NCBI GenBank assembly: GCA_041913505.1
Contig: JAYSFC010000008.1
Location: 1-48,950 of the forward strand
Length of the DNA: 48,950 nt
Source of the DNA: JAYSFC01 sp041913505
GTDB taxonomy: Bacteria; Pseudomonadota; Gammaproteobacteria; Burkholderiales; Burkholderiaceae_C
Reading direction: 5' to 3'
The notes below the pieces were generated by a model. The model did no database searches and was not told the origin of the DNA. It worked only from the letters and a program-made list of their open reading frames with translations. Position numbers and translations under genes: made by a program. Below, piece after piece: positions 8,353-17,011 of the stretch. Each line of letters begins with the position of its first letter. Within the stretch, counting starts at the first letter, position 1.

Positions 8353-8365
8353 GCGCAAGGACACC

Positions 8366-9052
8366 ATGAGCCACGCCAACGCCTACACCGCTGCGGAGCG
8401 CGCAGCCATTTACCGCGCCATCGACGAGCGCCGTGACATGCGCCACTTCGCGGGCGGGGCCGTTGCGCCCGAGGTGCTCGAGCGCCTGCTCACCGCCGCG
8501 CACCACGCGCCCAGCGTGGGCTTCATGCAGCCCTGGCGGTTCATCCGCGTGCGCGATGCGGCCTTGCGCGCGCAACTGCATGCCTGCGTGGAAGCCGAGC
8601 GCCAGCGTACCGCCGACGCCCTGGGCGAGCGGCGTGGCGATTTCCTCAAGCTCAAGGTGGAGGGGATGCGCGACGCGGCCGAACTGTTCGCCGTGGCCCT
8701 GGCCGATGGGCGCGATGCCCATGTGTTTGGCCGCCGCACGCTGCCCGAGATGGACCTGGCCTCCGTCGCCTGCGCCATCCAGAACCTGTGGCTCGCCGCG
8801 CGGGCCGAGGGCCTGGGCATGGGCTGGGTGTCGATCTTCGAGCCCGCCGACGTGGCCCGGGTGCTGGGCCTGCCGCCGGGTGCGCGGGCCGTGGCCTTGC
8901 TGTGCCTGGGGCCCGTGCATGATTTCTACGAAGAGCCCATGCTGCAGCGCGAGCGCTGGGCGCGCCGTGCGCCGCTGGCTTCGGTGGTCTTTGACGATGG
9001 CTGGGGCCGCCGCGCGGATTGGCTCCCGGACGCCATGGAATCGCCACCATGA
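8366..9052 (+). CDS. bluB: 5,6-dimethylbenzimidazole synthase
   Basis: BluB breaks down reduced flavin mononucleotide with oxygen to make the lower base of B12. The 228-residue nitroreductase-fold product has RRDMRHF (about 21-27), HHAPSVGFMQPWRFIRV, and the late LGMGWVSIFEP motif, all characteristic of BluB rather than general nitroreductases. Start chosen at MSHANA (8366). An earlier in-frame ATG would overlap cobO. Its presence means aerobic DMB synthesis, which fits with cobT as the final gene of the block. Confidence 0.92.
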   Translation: MSHANAYTAAERAAIYRAIDERRDMRHFAGGAVAPEVLERLLTAAHHAPSVGFMQPWRFIRVRDAALRAQLHACVEAERQRTADALGERRGDFLKLKVEGMRDAAELFAVALADGRDAHVFGRRTLPEMDLASVACAIQNLWLAARAEGLGMGWVSIFEPADVARVLGLPPGARAVALLCLGPVHDFYEEPMLQRERWARRAPLASVVFDDGWGRRADWLPDAMESPP

Positions 9053-9111
9053 ACACCGGATGGAAGCCGTTGAATGGGTGCCGCCCGCACCGCTCGCGGT
9101 AGGCTCGGAGC

Positions 9112-10107
9112 ATGTGGATAGATACCTTCGACTTCGCAGGGCTGCTTTTTGAGAGCGGCTGGATCGGCGTGGCCGTGCTGGCCTGTGTGCCGCCGCTGGC
9201 CCTGGCGCTGGATGCGCTGTGGGGCGAGCCGCCTGCACCCCTGCACCCCGTGGTGTGGATGGGGCGCGTGCTGGGCTGGTGCGGAGAGCGCCTGGCCCCG
9301 CTGTCGCCGCGGGTGCGAGATTTCAAGGGATTCTGGCTTGGAGCGCTTGTTTGGTGTGTGCTTGCTGCTATTGTTTTGGTAGTGGCTGCTGGCCTGCAGT
9401 GGTGGGCGTTGGCGCTGCCTGCCCCGTTCGCGGTGGTGGTGCTCGTGCTGGCCTTGAAGCCACTGTTTGCCTGGCGCATGTTGCGCAGCGAGGTACTGGC
9501 CGTGGAGGTGGCGCTGTCGCAATCGCTGCCCGCGGGGCGTGAGCGGCTCGCGCGGCTCGTGAGCCGCGATGTGGCGCAGCTCGATGCCGTGCAGGTGCGC
9601 GAGTCGGCCATCGAATCGCTGGCCGAGAACCTCAACGACTCGGTGGTCGCGCCGCTGTTCTGGTTTGCGCTGCTGGGCCTGCCGGGCGCCGCGCTGTACC
9701 GCTTCGCGAACACGGCCGATGCCATGTGGGGCTACACGGGCATGCGCGGCGGGCGCTACTGGCTGTGGGTGGGCAAGTGGGCCGCGCGCGCCGACGATGT
9801 GCTTTCATGGCTGCCCGCACGCATCACCGCGCTGCTGCTGGCCCAGGTGGCGCGCGGCCTGCTGTTGCGCGAAGTGGCACGCCAGGCGCGCAAGACCCCG
9901 TCGCCCAACAGCGGCTGGCCCATGGCGGCCATGGCCCTGGCCCTGGGCGTGCGCCTGGCCAAGCCGGGCGTGTACACGCTCAACCGCCGGGGGCGCAAGC
10001 CCGGCCCGCTGGACACGCAGCGCGCGGCCAAGCTCGGCTCGCTGGTGGTGCTGGTGCTGGCGCCGCTGGCCGCGGCCCTGGTGTGCCTCGTGAGGGTGGT
10101 GCTGTGA
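9112..10107 (+). CDS. cobD: Adenosylcobinamide-phosphate synthase (CobD/CbiB)
   Basis: Integral membrane enzyme that attaches aminopropanol (phosphate) to adenosylcobyric acid. The 331-residue product has the family's DALWGEPPAPLHPVVWMGR motif near the N-terminus, RVSR-type loop SRDVAQLDAVQVRESAIESL, and NDSVVAPLFWFALLGLPGAA. Several membrane helices are evident. The AT-richer patch at residues 70-90 (9319-9381) may be a mini-element insert. Named cobD in the Pseudomonas scheme, cbiB in the Salmonella scheme. Overlaps cobC by a GTGA junction. Confidence 0.92.
   Translation: MWIDTFDFAGLLFESGWIGVAVLACVPPLALALDALWGEPPAPLHPVVWMGRVLGWCGERLAPLSPRVRDFKGFWLGALVWCVLAAIVLVVAAGLQWWALALPAPFAVVVLVLALKPLFAWRMLRSEVLAVEVALSQSLPAGRERLARLVSRDVAQLDAVQVRESAIESLAENLNDSVVAPLFWFALLGLPGAALYRFANTADAMWGYTGMRGGRYWLWVGKWAARADDVLSWLPARITALLLAQVARGLLLREVARQARKTPSPNSGWPMAAMALALGVRLAKPGVYTLNRRGRKPGPLDTQRAAKLGSLVVLVLAPLAAALVCLVRVVL
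9319..9381 (+). repeat. Putative intragenic mini-element, copy in cbiB
   Basis: AT-richer 63-base patch starting GATTTCAAG, in frame, encoding DFKGFWLGALVWCVLAAIVL. It aligns without gaps to the cobU patch at 4730-4792, and the two peptides share DFK and then A and W at the same spacing. It lies where the homologous membrane protein is expected to be variable. Confidence 0.4.
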
Positions 10108-11150
10108 GCGGCTGGAGCAGCGCCCCCACGCATGGCGGCCCCGACGCGCTGGGCGTGCCGCTGCACGACTTCTCGACCAACAGCAACGCTTGCGGGCCGT
10201 GCCCCGAGGCGCAGGCCGCCGTGGCCGGGGCCGATGCGGCGCGCTATCCCGACCCGGCCTACACCGCGCTGCGCGAACGCCTGGCGGCTTTCCACGGCGT
10301 CGCCGCGGAGCGCGTGCTGCTGGCGGCCAGCGCGAGCGAGTTCATCCATCGTGCCACGGCCTTGGCGGTGCGCAGCGGCCTCAGGGCCGTGGCGCTGCCT
10401 GCACATTGCTATGGCGACTATGGGGCGGCCGCGCGGGCCTGGGGGCTGCCTGCGTGCAGGCCCGGGCAGGGCGCGGAGCCGGCATTGCACTGGGCCTGCG
10501 AGCCCTCGAGCCCGCTGGGCCGCAGCGACCCCGCGTTGCGGGCGTGGCGGTGGGGGCCATCGGCCGAGGGGCTGCGCGTGCTGGACTGCGCGTACGTGCC
10601 GCTGCGGCTCGATGCGCCCGCGCAACCTGCCTGTGCGCCTCGTGCCTTCACACCGCCCCCAACCCCCGGTGCGTGGCAGCTCTGGTCGCCCAACAAGGCG
10701 CTGGGCATGACGGGCGTGCGGGCGGCGTATGCGATCGCGCCCGAGGGGGGCATGCTGCAGGCCGATGCGCTGGCGGCGCTGGCGCCCTCCTGGCCTGTGG
10801 GTGCGCATGGCGTGGCACTCCTGTGGGCGTGGACGGAACCTTCGGTGCAGGCATGGCTGGCGGCCAGCCACGCCACGCTGCGCGGCTGGAAGCTGCGGCA
10901 GGAGGCGCTGTGCGCCACGCTGGGCTGGCCCGTGGAGCCGGGCAGCCTGGCCAATTACTTCGTGGCGCGGCCGCGCGCAGAAGACTTCGCACCGGGGCTG
11001 GCACACCTGCGCCGCCACGGCATCAAGCTACGCGACTGCGCCTCGTTCGGGCTGCCCGGGCATGTGCGCCTGGGCGTGCTGCCCCCGAAGGCGCAGGATG
11101 CGCTGGAGCAGGCCTGGGCCGCCCGGCCCCCGCACAAGGAACTGGAATGA
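10104..11150 (+). CDS. cobC: Threonine-phosphate decarboxylase-type PLP enzyme
   Basis: CobC (Salmonella CobD) makes aminopropanol phosphate from threonine phosphate, the partner substrate of CbiB. The 348-residue product is a class I/II aminotransferase-fold protein: HDFSTNSNACGPCPEA (about 22-37), RYPDPAY, AASASEFIHRAT, and the PLP lysine in SPNKALGMTGVRAAY. The start is GTG (10104), inside the stop of cbiB. No in-frame ATG lies nearby; the longer upstream frame is antisense-free but overlaps cbiB almost entirely. It overlaps cobQ by ATGA. Confidence 0.88.
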   Translation: MSGWSSAPTHGGPDALGVPLHDFSTNSNACGPCPEAQAAVAGADAARYPDPAYTALRERLAAFHGVAAERVLLAASASEFIHRATALAVRSGLRAVALPAHCYGDYGAAARAWGLPACRPGQGAEPALHWACEPSSPLGRSDPALRAWRWGPSAEGLRVLDCAYVPLRLDAPAQPACAPRAFTPPPTPGAWQLWSPNKALGMTGVRAAYAIAPEGGMLQADALAALAPSWPVGAHGVALLWAWTEPSVQAWLAASHATLRGWKLRQEALCATLGWPVEPGSLANYFVARPRAEDFAPGLAHLRRHGIKLRDCASFGLPGHVRLGVLPPKAQDALEQAWAARPPHKELE

Positions 11151-12634
11151 CCTCTTCTTCCCTGCCGTCCCGCCCACTCGCGCGCTGCGTGATGGTGCTG
11201 GGCACCACCAGCGGCGCCGGCAAGAGCTGGCTCGCCACCGCGCTGTGCCGCTGGTATGCGCGCCAGGGCCTCAAGGTGGCGCCCTTCAAGGCGCAGAACA
11301 TGAGCAACAACGCGCGCGTGGTTGCAGGCCCGGGCGAGGCCTGGGGCGAGATCGGCAGCGCGCAGTACTTCCAGGCCCTGGCCGCGCGCGCCGTGCCCGG
11401 CGTGCGCATGAACCCGCTCTTGCTCAAGCCCGAGGCCGACACGCACAGCCAGGTCGTGCTGCTGGGGCAGGTGAGCGCCGAGCTGACCGCCTTGCCCTGG
11501 CGCGGCCGCAGCCAGCGGGTGTGGCCGCAGATCGCCGCCGCGCTGGACGCACTGCGCGCCGAGAACGATGTGGTGGTGATCGAGGGCGCGGGCTCGCCCG
11601 CCGAGACCAACCTGCACGCCAGCGACATCGTGAACATGCGCGTGGCGCGCCATGCCCATGCGCGCTGCCTGCTGGTGACCGACATCGACCGGGGCGGCGC
11701 TTTTGCCCACCTCTACGGCACCTGGGCGCTGCTGCCCGAGGACGAGCGCGCGCTGATCCACGGCTTCGTTCTCAACAAGTTCCGAGGCGACGCCAGCCTG
11801 CTCGCGCCCGCGCCGCAGCACTTGCAGGAGCGCACCGGCGTGCCCACCGTGGCCACCATCCCCATGCAGTGGCACCACGGCCTGCCCGAGGAGGATGGCG
11901 TGTTCGACGACCGCAGCGCTGCCGCGGGCGCGGTGCACACCACGGTGGCCGTGGTGGCCTGGCCGCGCATCAGCAACCTCGATGAATTCCAGCCGCTCAA
12001 GAACGTGCCCGGCGTGCGCCTTGTCTGGGCGCGCAGCCCGGCCGATCTGGCGGGGGCCGACTGGGTGGTGCTGCCCGGCTCCAAGGCCACGGCGGCCGAC
12101 CTGGGCTGGCTGCGTGCGCAAGGGCTGGACGGCGCCATCGCCGCCCATGCCGCGCGCTGCGGCCGTGTGCTGGGCGTGTGCGGCGGCCTGCAGATGCTGG
12201 GCGAGGCGCTGATCGATACCGAAGGCATCGACGGCAACGGACCGGGCCTGGGCCTACTGCCCCTGGTGACGGCCTTTGCCCGCGACAAGACCGTACGGCC
12301 CACGCGCGCGCGCTTTGGCGCGCTGCCCGGTGCGTGGAGCGCGCTCTCGGGCGTGGAGGTGGCAGGCTACGAAATCCACCACGGCCAGACCGCACAGCAC
12401 CCGGCCATGGCCGCCAAGGGGGATGTGGCGCGCGAGGTGATCCCGGGCCTGGCCTGGAGCAATGCGGCAGGCAATGTGCTGGGCCTGTACCTGCACGGTC
12501 TGTTCGAGGATGCCGCGGCATTGCAGGCCTTGTTCGGCGCGCGCGCGCCCACGCTGGACGCCGTGTTCGAGCGCCTGGCCGACACCTTGGAGCGCCATTT
12601 CGTGCCCGGCGTGCTGCGGGCACTGATCGATTGA
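11147..12634 (+). CDS. cobQ: Cobyric acid synthase
   Basis: Adds four amide groups (b, d, e, g) to adenosylcobyrinic acid a,c-diamide. The 495-residue product has a P-loop GTTSGAGKS (about 18-26), the family-typical APFKAQNMSNNARV, and EGAGSPAETNL. The C-terminal glutamine amidotransferase domain has VCGGLQMLGE (cysteine about 345), YEIHHGQT and the histidine in YLHGLFE. Full length. It begins inside the cobC stop and ends 22 bases before cobT. Confidence 0.94.
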   Translation: MTSSSLPSRPLARCVMVLGTTSGAGKSWLATALCRWYARQGLKVAPFKAQNMSNNARVVAGPGEAWGEIGSAQYFQALAARAVPGVRMNPLLLKPEADTHSQVVLLGQVSAELTALPWRGRSQRVWPQIAAALDALRAENDVVVIEGAGSPAETNLHASDIVNMRVARHAHARCLLVTDIDRGGAFAHLYGTWALLPEDERALIHGFVLNKFRGDASLLAPAPQHLQERTGVPTVATIPMQWHHGLPEEDGVFDDRSAAAGAVHTTVAVVAWPRISNLDEFQPLKNVPGVRLVWARSPADLAGADWVVLPGSKATAADLGWLRAQGLDGAIAAHAARCGRVLGVCGGLQMLGEALIDTEGIDGNGPGLGLLPLVTAFARDKTVRPTRARFGALPGAWSALSGVEVAGYEIHHGQTAQHPAMAAKGDVAREVIPGLAWSNAAGNVLGLYLHGLFEDAAALQALFGARAPTLDAVFERLADTLERHFVPGVLRALID

Positions 12635-12656
12635 TTCTTTGCGAGTGAACTTCCCG

Positions 12657-13718
12657 ATGACCACTATCTCCCTTCCCGCCGTGGCGGACCTCGACGATGC
12701 CGCGCTCTGCGCGCGCCTGCAGCACCTGCTGGACCACAAAACCAAGCCGCTGGGCGCGCTGGGGCGGCTGGAGTCGCTCGCGCGGCGCATCGGCGAAATC
12801 CTGGGCACCGAGGCGCCGCGCCTGCGGGCGCCGCAGATGCTCGTGTGCGCGGGCGACCATGGCCTTGCGGCGCGCGGCGTCTCGGCGTTTCCGAGCGACG
12901 TGACCTGGCAGATGGTCGAGAACTTCCTGGCCGGCGGCGCGGCTGTGAGCGTGCTCGCGCGTCAGCATGGCCTGGGCCTCACGGTGGTGGATTGCGGCGT
13001 AGCCAAGGACATCGCCGCGCGCGAAGCCGCACCAGGCCAGCCGCGCCTGCTGCTGCGCAAGGTGGCGCCGGGGACGCAGGACGCTTCCCGCGGCCCGGCC
13101 ATGACCGCCGCGCAATGCGCACAGGCCATCGAAAACGGCATGGCGGTGGTGCGCGGGCTGCCCGGCAACGCGCTGCTGCTGGGCGAGATGGGCATTGGCA
13201 ACACCTCGGTCGCGTCGCTGCTGCTCGCGCGGCTGGCCGGCGTCGACCTTGCCGAATGCACGGGCGCCGGCACGGGGCTCGACGATGCGGGCATCGCGCG
13301 CAAGCGCGCCGTGCTGCAGCAGGCGCTCGATGCGAATGCAGGGGCCGTGGCGCCCCTCGATGCGCTGGCCGCTCTGGGGGGTTACGAGGTTGCGACGATG
13401 GTGGGTGCCGTGCTGCAGGCGGCCCAGGAGCGCCGCGTGATCGTGGTGGATGGCTTCATCACGAGCGCGGCCGTGCTGGTGGCGAGCCGCTTGCGGCCCA
13501 CGGTGCTGCAGCGCTGCGTGTTCTCGCACCGTTCGGGCGAGCGCGGCCACGCCCTCATGCTGCAGCAGCTGCGGGCCGAGCCGCTGCTGGAGCTGGGCCT
13601 GCGCCTGGGCGAGGGCTCGGGGGCCGCGCTGGCCTGGCCGCTGCTCGAGTCGGCCTGCGCCATCCTGCGGGACATGGCGAGCTTCGAGTCGGCAGGGGTG
13701 TCGGGCCAGTCTGCCTGA
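12657..13718 (+). CDS. cobT: Nicotinate-nucleotide--dimethylbenzimidazole phosphoribosyltransferase
   Basis: Makes alpha-ribazole phosphate from DMB and NaMN, the product used by CobS. In 353 residues it has DHKTKPLGALGRLE (about 26-39), CAGDHGLAARGVSAFP, LLGEMGIGNTS, GAGTGLDD and the catalytic glutamate in LRLGEGSGAA. ATG 12657 fits the family start; an in-frame ATG at 12639 adds six residues. It is the last gene of the B12 block. cobS and the ribazole phosphatase, often next, are absent here, and convergent nth follows 30 bases later. Confidence 0.94.
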   Translation: MTTISLPAVADLDDAALCARLQHLLDHKTKPLGALGRLESLARRIGEILGTEAPRLRAPQMLVCAGDHGLAARGVSAFPSDVTWQMVENFLAGGAAVSVLARQHGLGLTVVDCGVAKDIAAREAAPGQPRLLLRKVAPGTQDASRGPAMTAAQCAQAIENGMAVVRGLPGNALLLGEMGIGNTSVASLLLARLAGVDLAECTGAGTGLDDAGIARKRAVLQQALDANAGAVAPLDALAALGGYEVATMVGAVLQAAQERRVIVVDGFITSAAVLVASRLRPTVLQRCVFSHRSGERGHALMLQQLRAEPLLELGLRLGEGSGAALAWPLLESACAILRDMASFESAGVSGQSA

Positions 13719-13748
13719 GAGGCCCTCGGCTCCGCCCCCGGGAGGTCT

Positions 13749-14387
13749 TCAGGGCGCGGGCGTCTTGGGCTGGTAGTCGCACCAGGGCGCGGCCACGCAC
13801 TCCCAGCAGCGCGGCTTGCGCGCCTGGCAGACGTAGCGGCCCAGCAGGATGAGCCAGTGGTGCGAGTCCACCGCGTAGGCGGCGGGCACGCGCTTGAGCA
13901 ACTGCTGTTCCACCGCCAGCGGGGTCTTGCCGGGCGCCAGGCCGGTGCGGTTGCTGACGCGGAAGATGTGCGTGTCCACCGCCATGGTGGGCTGGCCGAA
14001 GGCCACGTTGAGCACCACGTTGGCGGTCTTGCGGCCCACGCCGGGCAGGGCTTCGAGCGCCTCGCGCGTGCGCGGCACCTCGCCGCCATGCTGCTGCACC
14101 AGGATGCGGCAGGTTTCCATCAGGTGACGGGCCTTGCTTTTGTACAGGCCGATGGTCTTGATGTAGCCCTCCAGGCCATCCTGCCCCAGCGCCAGGATGG
14201 CCTGCGGCGTGTTCGCCACCGGGAACAGCTTGCGCGTGGCCTTGTTCACGCCCACGTCGGTGGCCTGGGCCGAGAGCAGCACGGCCGTGAGCAATTCGAA
14301 CACGCTCGTGTATTCGAGTTCGGTGTTGGGCTGCGGGTTGGCGGCCTTGAGGGCGGCGAAGAAGGGTTCGATGCTGCTGGTTTTCAT
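13749..14387 (-). CDS. nth: Endonuclease III (DNA glycosylase / AP lyase)
   Basis: Removes oxidised pyrimidines in base-excision repair. The 212-residue product has the helix-hairpin-helix LPGVGRKTANVVL with the catalytic lysine, the catalytic aspartate in AVDTHIFRVSNR, and a C-terminal [4Fe-4S] motif C-X6-C-X2-C-X5-C (CQARKPRCWECVAAPWC). Start at MKTSSIEPF (14387); an upstream in-frame ATG at 14441 would run into the LysR gene. It lies 50 bases after that LysR gene on the same strand and faces cobT. Confidence 0.95.
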   Translation of the reverse strand: MKTSSIEPFFAALKAANPQPNTELEYTSVFELLTAVLLSAQATDVGVNKATRKLFPVANTPQAILALGQDGLEGYIKTIGLYKSKARHLMETCRILVQQHGGEVPRTREALEALPGVGRKTANVVLNVAFGQPTMAVDTHIFRVSNRTGLAPGKTPLAVEQQLLKRVPAAYAVDSHHWLILLGRYVCQARKPRCWECVAAPWCDYQPKTPAP

Positions 14388-14437
14388 CTTGGGGCTTGGC
14401 GTCGGGTCGACGTGCATTGTCGTGCAGGGGCGGGGTT

Positions 14438-15349
14438 TCAATTCCCGGCAGGCAGCAGGGTGCGCAGGTGGTCGGCAAAGGCGCGCACGCCTTCGGGCAG
14501 GGTGCGGCCCGCGAGGGTTTGCAGCTCGATCGCGCGGCCGTTGGTGGCACGCTCACGGATCAGCGCCGCATGCAGCTCGCCGCGGCGCACGCGCTCGCGT
14601 ACGGTGACTTCACCTGCGAGCGAGAGGCCGCCACCATGCAGCACGAAGTGCGTGAGCGCTTCAAACTGGCCGCTGACCAGCGCGGGCTCGAACACCAGGC
14701 GGCGATGGCTGCAGGCGATGTCGAAAAGCTGGCGCGCCGTGTTGTCGCCCTCGGGCAGCGCGATGGGGTAGGGGTGCATCTGCGCGAGCGTCACGCTGGC
14801 GAAGCGCGCGAGCGGGTGGTCGGGCCGCATGATGGCAATCACGGGCGAGACCTGGCGGTGCTGCACCTCGATGTCGCGTTCGGCCGCGCGGCTGTAGGTC
14901 AGGCCGATGTCGGCGTCGCCGTCCAGCACGGCCTGGGTCACGGCTGCGGGCGCGGCCGCGCGCAGGTGGAACTGCATGCTCGGGTGCTGCGCGCGAAAGA
15001 GCACCATGGCGCGCGGCAGGAACTCGATCGCGAAGCCCCCCGAGGCACAGACGCGAATGAGGCCGCGCCGCAGCCCCTGCAGTGCCTGGATGTCGGACAC
15101 CACGCGGTCGGCTTCCAGCGCGCCGCGCCGCGCATGGGCCGCCAGCAGCTCGCCGGCGGGGCTCGGCACCATGCCGCGCGGGCGGCGCTCGAACAGCGGC
15201 ACGCCGAGCTGGTCCTCCAGCCCCGCCACCTGGCGGCTCACGGCCGAGGGCGAGACGCTGAGCCGCGTGGCGGCCTCGCTGACCGAGCCGCTGCGCACCA
15301 CTTCGAGGAAGTAGCGCAGCGCGGTGTCCTGCAGGCGGTGGGAGAGCAT
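14438..15349 (-). CDS. LysR-family transcriptional regulator
   Basis: The 303-residue product has an N-terminal winged helix (LRYFLEVVRSGSVSEAATRL, then SPSAVSRQVAGLEDQLGVPL) and a periplasmic-binding-like effector domain. Start at MLSHRLQD (15349), the usual LysR distance from the helix-turn-helix. It diverges from the amidase/Bug pair with a 118-base AT-rich gap, the classic layout in which such a regulator controls the divergent operon. Its inducer is unknown; an amide or its acid is a guess from context. Confidence 0.88.
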   Translation of the reverse strand: MLSHRLQDTALRYFLEVVRSGSVSEAATRLSVSPSAVSRQVAGLEDQLGVPLFERRPRGMVPSPAGELLAAHARRGALEADRVVSDIQALQGLRRGLIRVCASGGFAIEFLPRAMVLFRAQHPSMQFHLRAAAPAAVTQAVLDGDADIGLTYSRAAERDIEVQHRQVSPVIAIMRPDHPLARFASVTLAQMHPYPIALPEGDNTARQLFDIACSHRRLVFEPALVSGQFEALTHFVLHGGGLSLAGEVTVRERVRRGELHAALIRERATNGRAIELQTLAGRTLPEGVRAFADHLRTLLPAGN

Positions 15350-15467
15350 GGCCGGTTCCTTATGGCTTTGCGAAAAACGCAACGATAAATCAAGAAAACG
15401 GCGATTGTCGAAATATTGCAGGCTCCTTATCCTGGCTTTGTTCTGTCACGAAACCCCCTGCGATTCC
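15350..15467. promoter_or_regulatory. Divergent promoter region, lysR / amidase
   Basis: AT-richer than its flanks, with stretches such as AACGATAAATCAAGAAAACG and CGAAATATTGCA. No clean palindrome of T-N11-A type could be settled by eye. The divergent arrangement makes it the likely regulator-binding region. Confidence 0.4.
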
Positions 15468-16964
15468 ATGGACCAGCACGTATCCGCCACCCCTGCCTCC
15501 CCCGCCTTGCCCCCTTTGGACGCCGCCGCGCGGGGCATTGTCGAACTCACGGCAGTGGACCTGTCGCACGCGATCCATGCGCGCGAGGTGTCCTGCGTGG
15601 AGGTGCTCTCCGCGTACTGGGCACAGATCGACCGGCTCAACCCTACCGTAAACGCCCTTGTGGCCCCCGTGGACCGCGAGTGGCTGCAGGGCCAGGCGCG
15701 CGAGCTTGACGCCGAACTCGCGCGCGGCGAGAGCCGGGGGCTGATGCACGGTTTCCCGCAGGCGCCCAAGGACATCATGCCTGTGGCGGGCATGGTGACG
15801 ACCAAGGGCTCGCCCATCTTCCGGGGGCTGGTCTCGTCGGCCGACGCCGTGGTCTTCGAGCGCATGCGCGCAGGGGGCAGCCTGTTCGTTGCACGCAGCA
15901 ATTCGCCCGAGTTCGGCCTGGGCGGCCACACCTACAACCCGGTCTACGGCACCACGCGCAATGCTTTCGACCCCGCGCGCTCGGCCGGCGGCAGCAGCGG
16001 CGGCGCGGGCGTGGCCGTGGCGCTGCACATGCTGCCCGTGGCCGACGGCTCGGACATGATGGGCTCGCTGCGCACGCCCGCCGCGTTCAACAACGTCTAC
16101 GGCCTGCGCACCTCGGTGGGCTGCGTGCCGCACGGCCCCACGGAGGAGGTGTTCTTCCAGCAGTTCAGCGTGGCTGGCCCCATGGCGCGCAATATCCCCG
16201 ACCTGGCGCTGCTGCTGTCGGTGCAGGCGGGGTTCGATGCGCGGCTGCCGCTCACGCGCCGCGGAGAAGGCGCGCGGGATTGGGGTGCGCAACTGGAGCG
16301 CGACTGGCGCGGCGCGCGCATCGGCTGGCTGGGCGACCTGGGCGGCCACCTGCCCACGGAGCAGGGTTTGCTGGACACCTGCCGCGCGGCGCTGCGGCAT
16401 TTCACGGACATCGGCTGCACGGTGGAGGAGGTAGTGCCCTCCTTTGACCTCGAGCGCCTGTGGCGCGCCTGGATCGACCTGCGCAGCTTCAGCGTAGCGG
16501 GAGCGAACGGCGCGCTTTACGACGACCCTGCCAAGCGCGCCCTGCTCAAGCCCGAGGCAGTGTGGGAGATCGAGCGCGGTCGCGTTCTCTCCGCCATGGC
16601 CGTGTACGACGCGGCGCGCGTGCGCTCGGCCTGGTACGAGACGCTGCGACGGCTGTTCGAGACCTATGACTTTCTGGTGTTGCCTGCAACGCAGGTGTTC
16701 CCGTTCGATGCCACGCTCGACTGGCCGCACACCGTGGGCGGGCGCGAGATGGACACCTACCACCGCTGGATGCAGGCCGTGGTGCCCGCCACCATGGCCG
16801 GTCTGCCCGCGCTCGCGACGCCTGCGGGCTTCGGCCCGCAGGGGCTGCCTGCGGGGCTGCAGATCATCGGCCCCACGCAGGCCGACCTGCCCGTGCTGCA
16901 GATCGGACACGCCTATGACCAGGCCAGCGGCCATGCGCGCGTGCGCAGCCCGCTGCTGGGCTGA
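15468..16964 (+). CDS. Amidase-signature family hydrolase
   Basis: Hydrolyses a C-N amide bond; its substrate is unknown. The 498-residue product has the Ser-cisSer-Lys triad setting of the family: the lysine in FPQAPKDIMPV (about 92-102), and the glycine/serine-rich SAGGSSGGAGVAVAL followed by VADGSDMMGSLRTPAAFNNV. The C-terminal part has VVPATMAGLPALATPAGF and GLPAGLQIIGP, typical of amidases. ATG 15468 is preceded by the regulator gap. A Bug receptor follows 47 bases later, suggesting uptake and hydrolysis of one compound, or of two linked ones. Confidence 0.88.
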   Translation: MDQHVSATPASPALPPLDAAARGIVELTAVDLSHAIHAREVSCVEVLSAYWAQIDRLNPTVNALVAPVDREWLQGQARELDAELARGESRGLMHGFPQAPKDIMPVAGMVTTKGSPIFRGLVSSADAVVFERMRAGGSLFVARSNSPEFGLGGHTYNPVYGTTRNAFDPARSAGGSSGGAGVAVALHMLPVADGSDMMGSLRTPAAFNNVYGLRTSVGCVPHGPTEEVFFQQFSVAGPMARNIPDLALLLSVQAGFDARLPLTRRGEGARDWGAQLERDWRGARIGWLGDLGGHLPTEQGLLDTCRAALRHFTDIGCTVEEVVPSFDLERLWRAWIDLRSFSVAGANGALYDDPAKRALLKPEAVWEIERGRVLSAMAVYDAARVRSAWYETLRRLFETYDFLVLPATQVFPFDATLDWPHTVGGREMDTYHRWMQAVVPATMAGLPALATPAGFGPQGLPAGLQIIGPTQADLPVLQIGHAYDQASGHARVRSPLLG

Positions 16965-17011
16965 GCCGCTTCGTTCCCATACCGATAAGCCGATAAAAGG
17001 AGACCCGTGCC

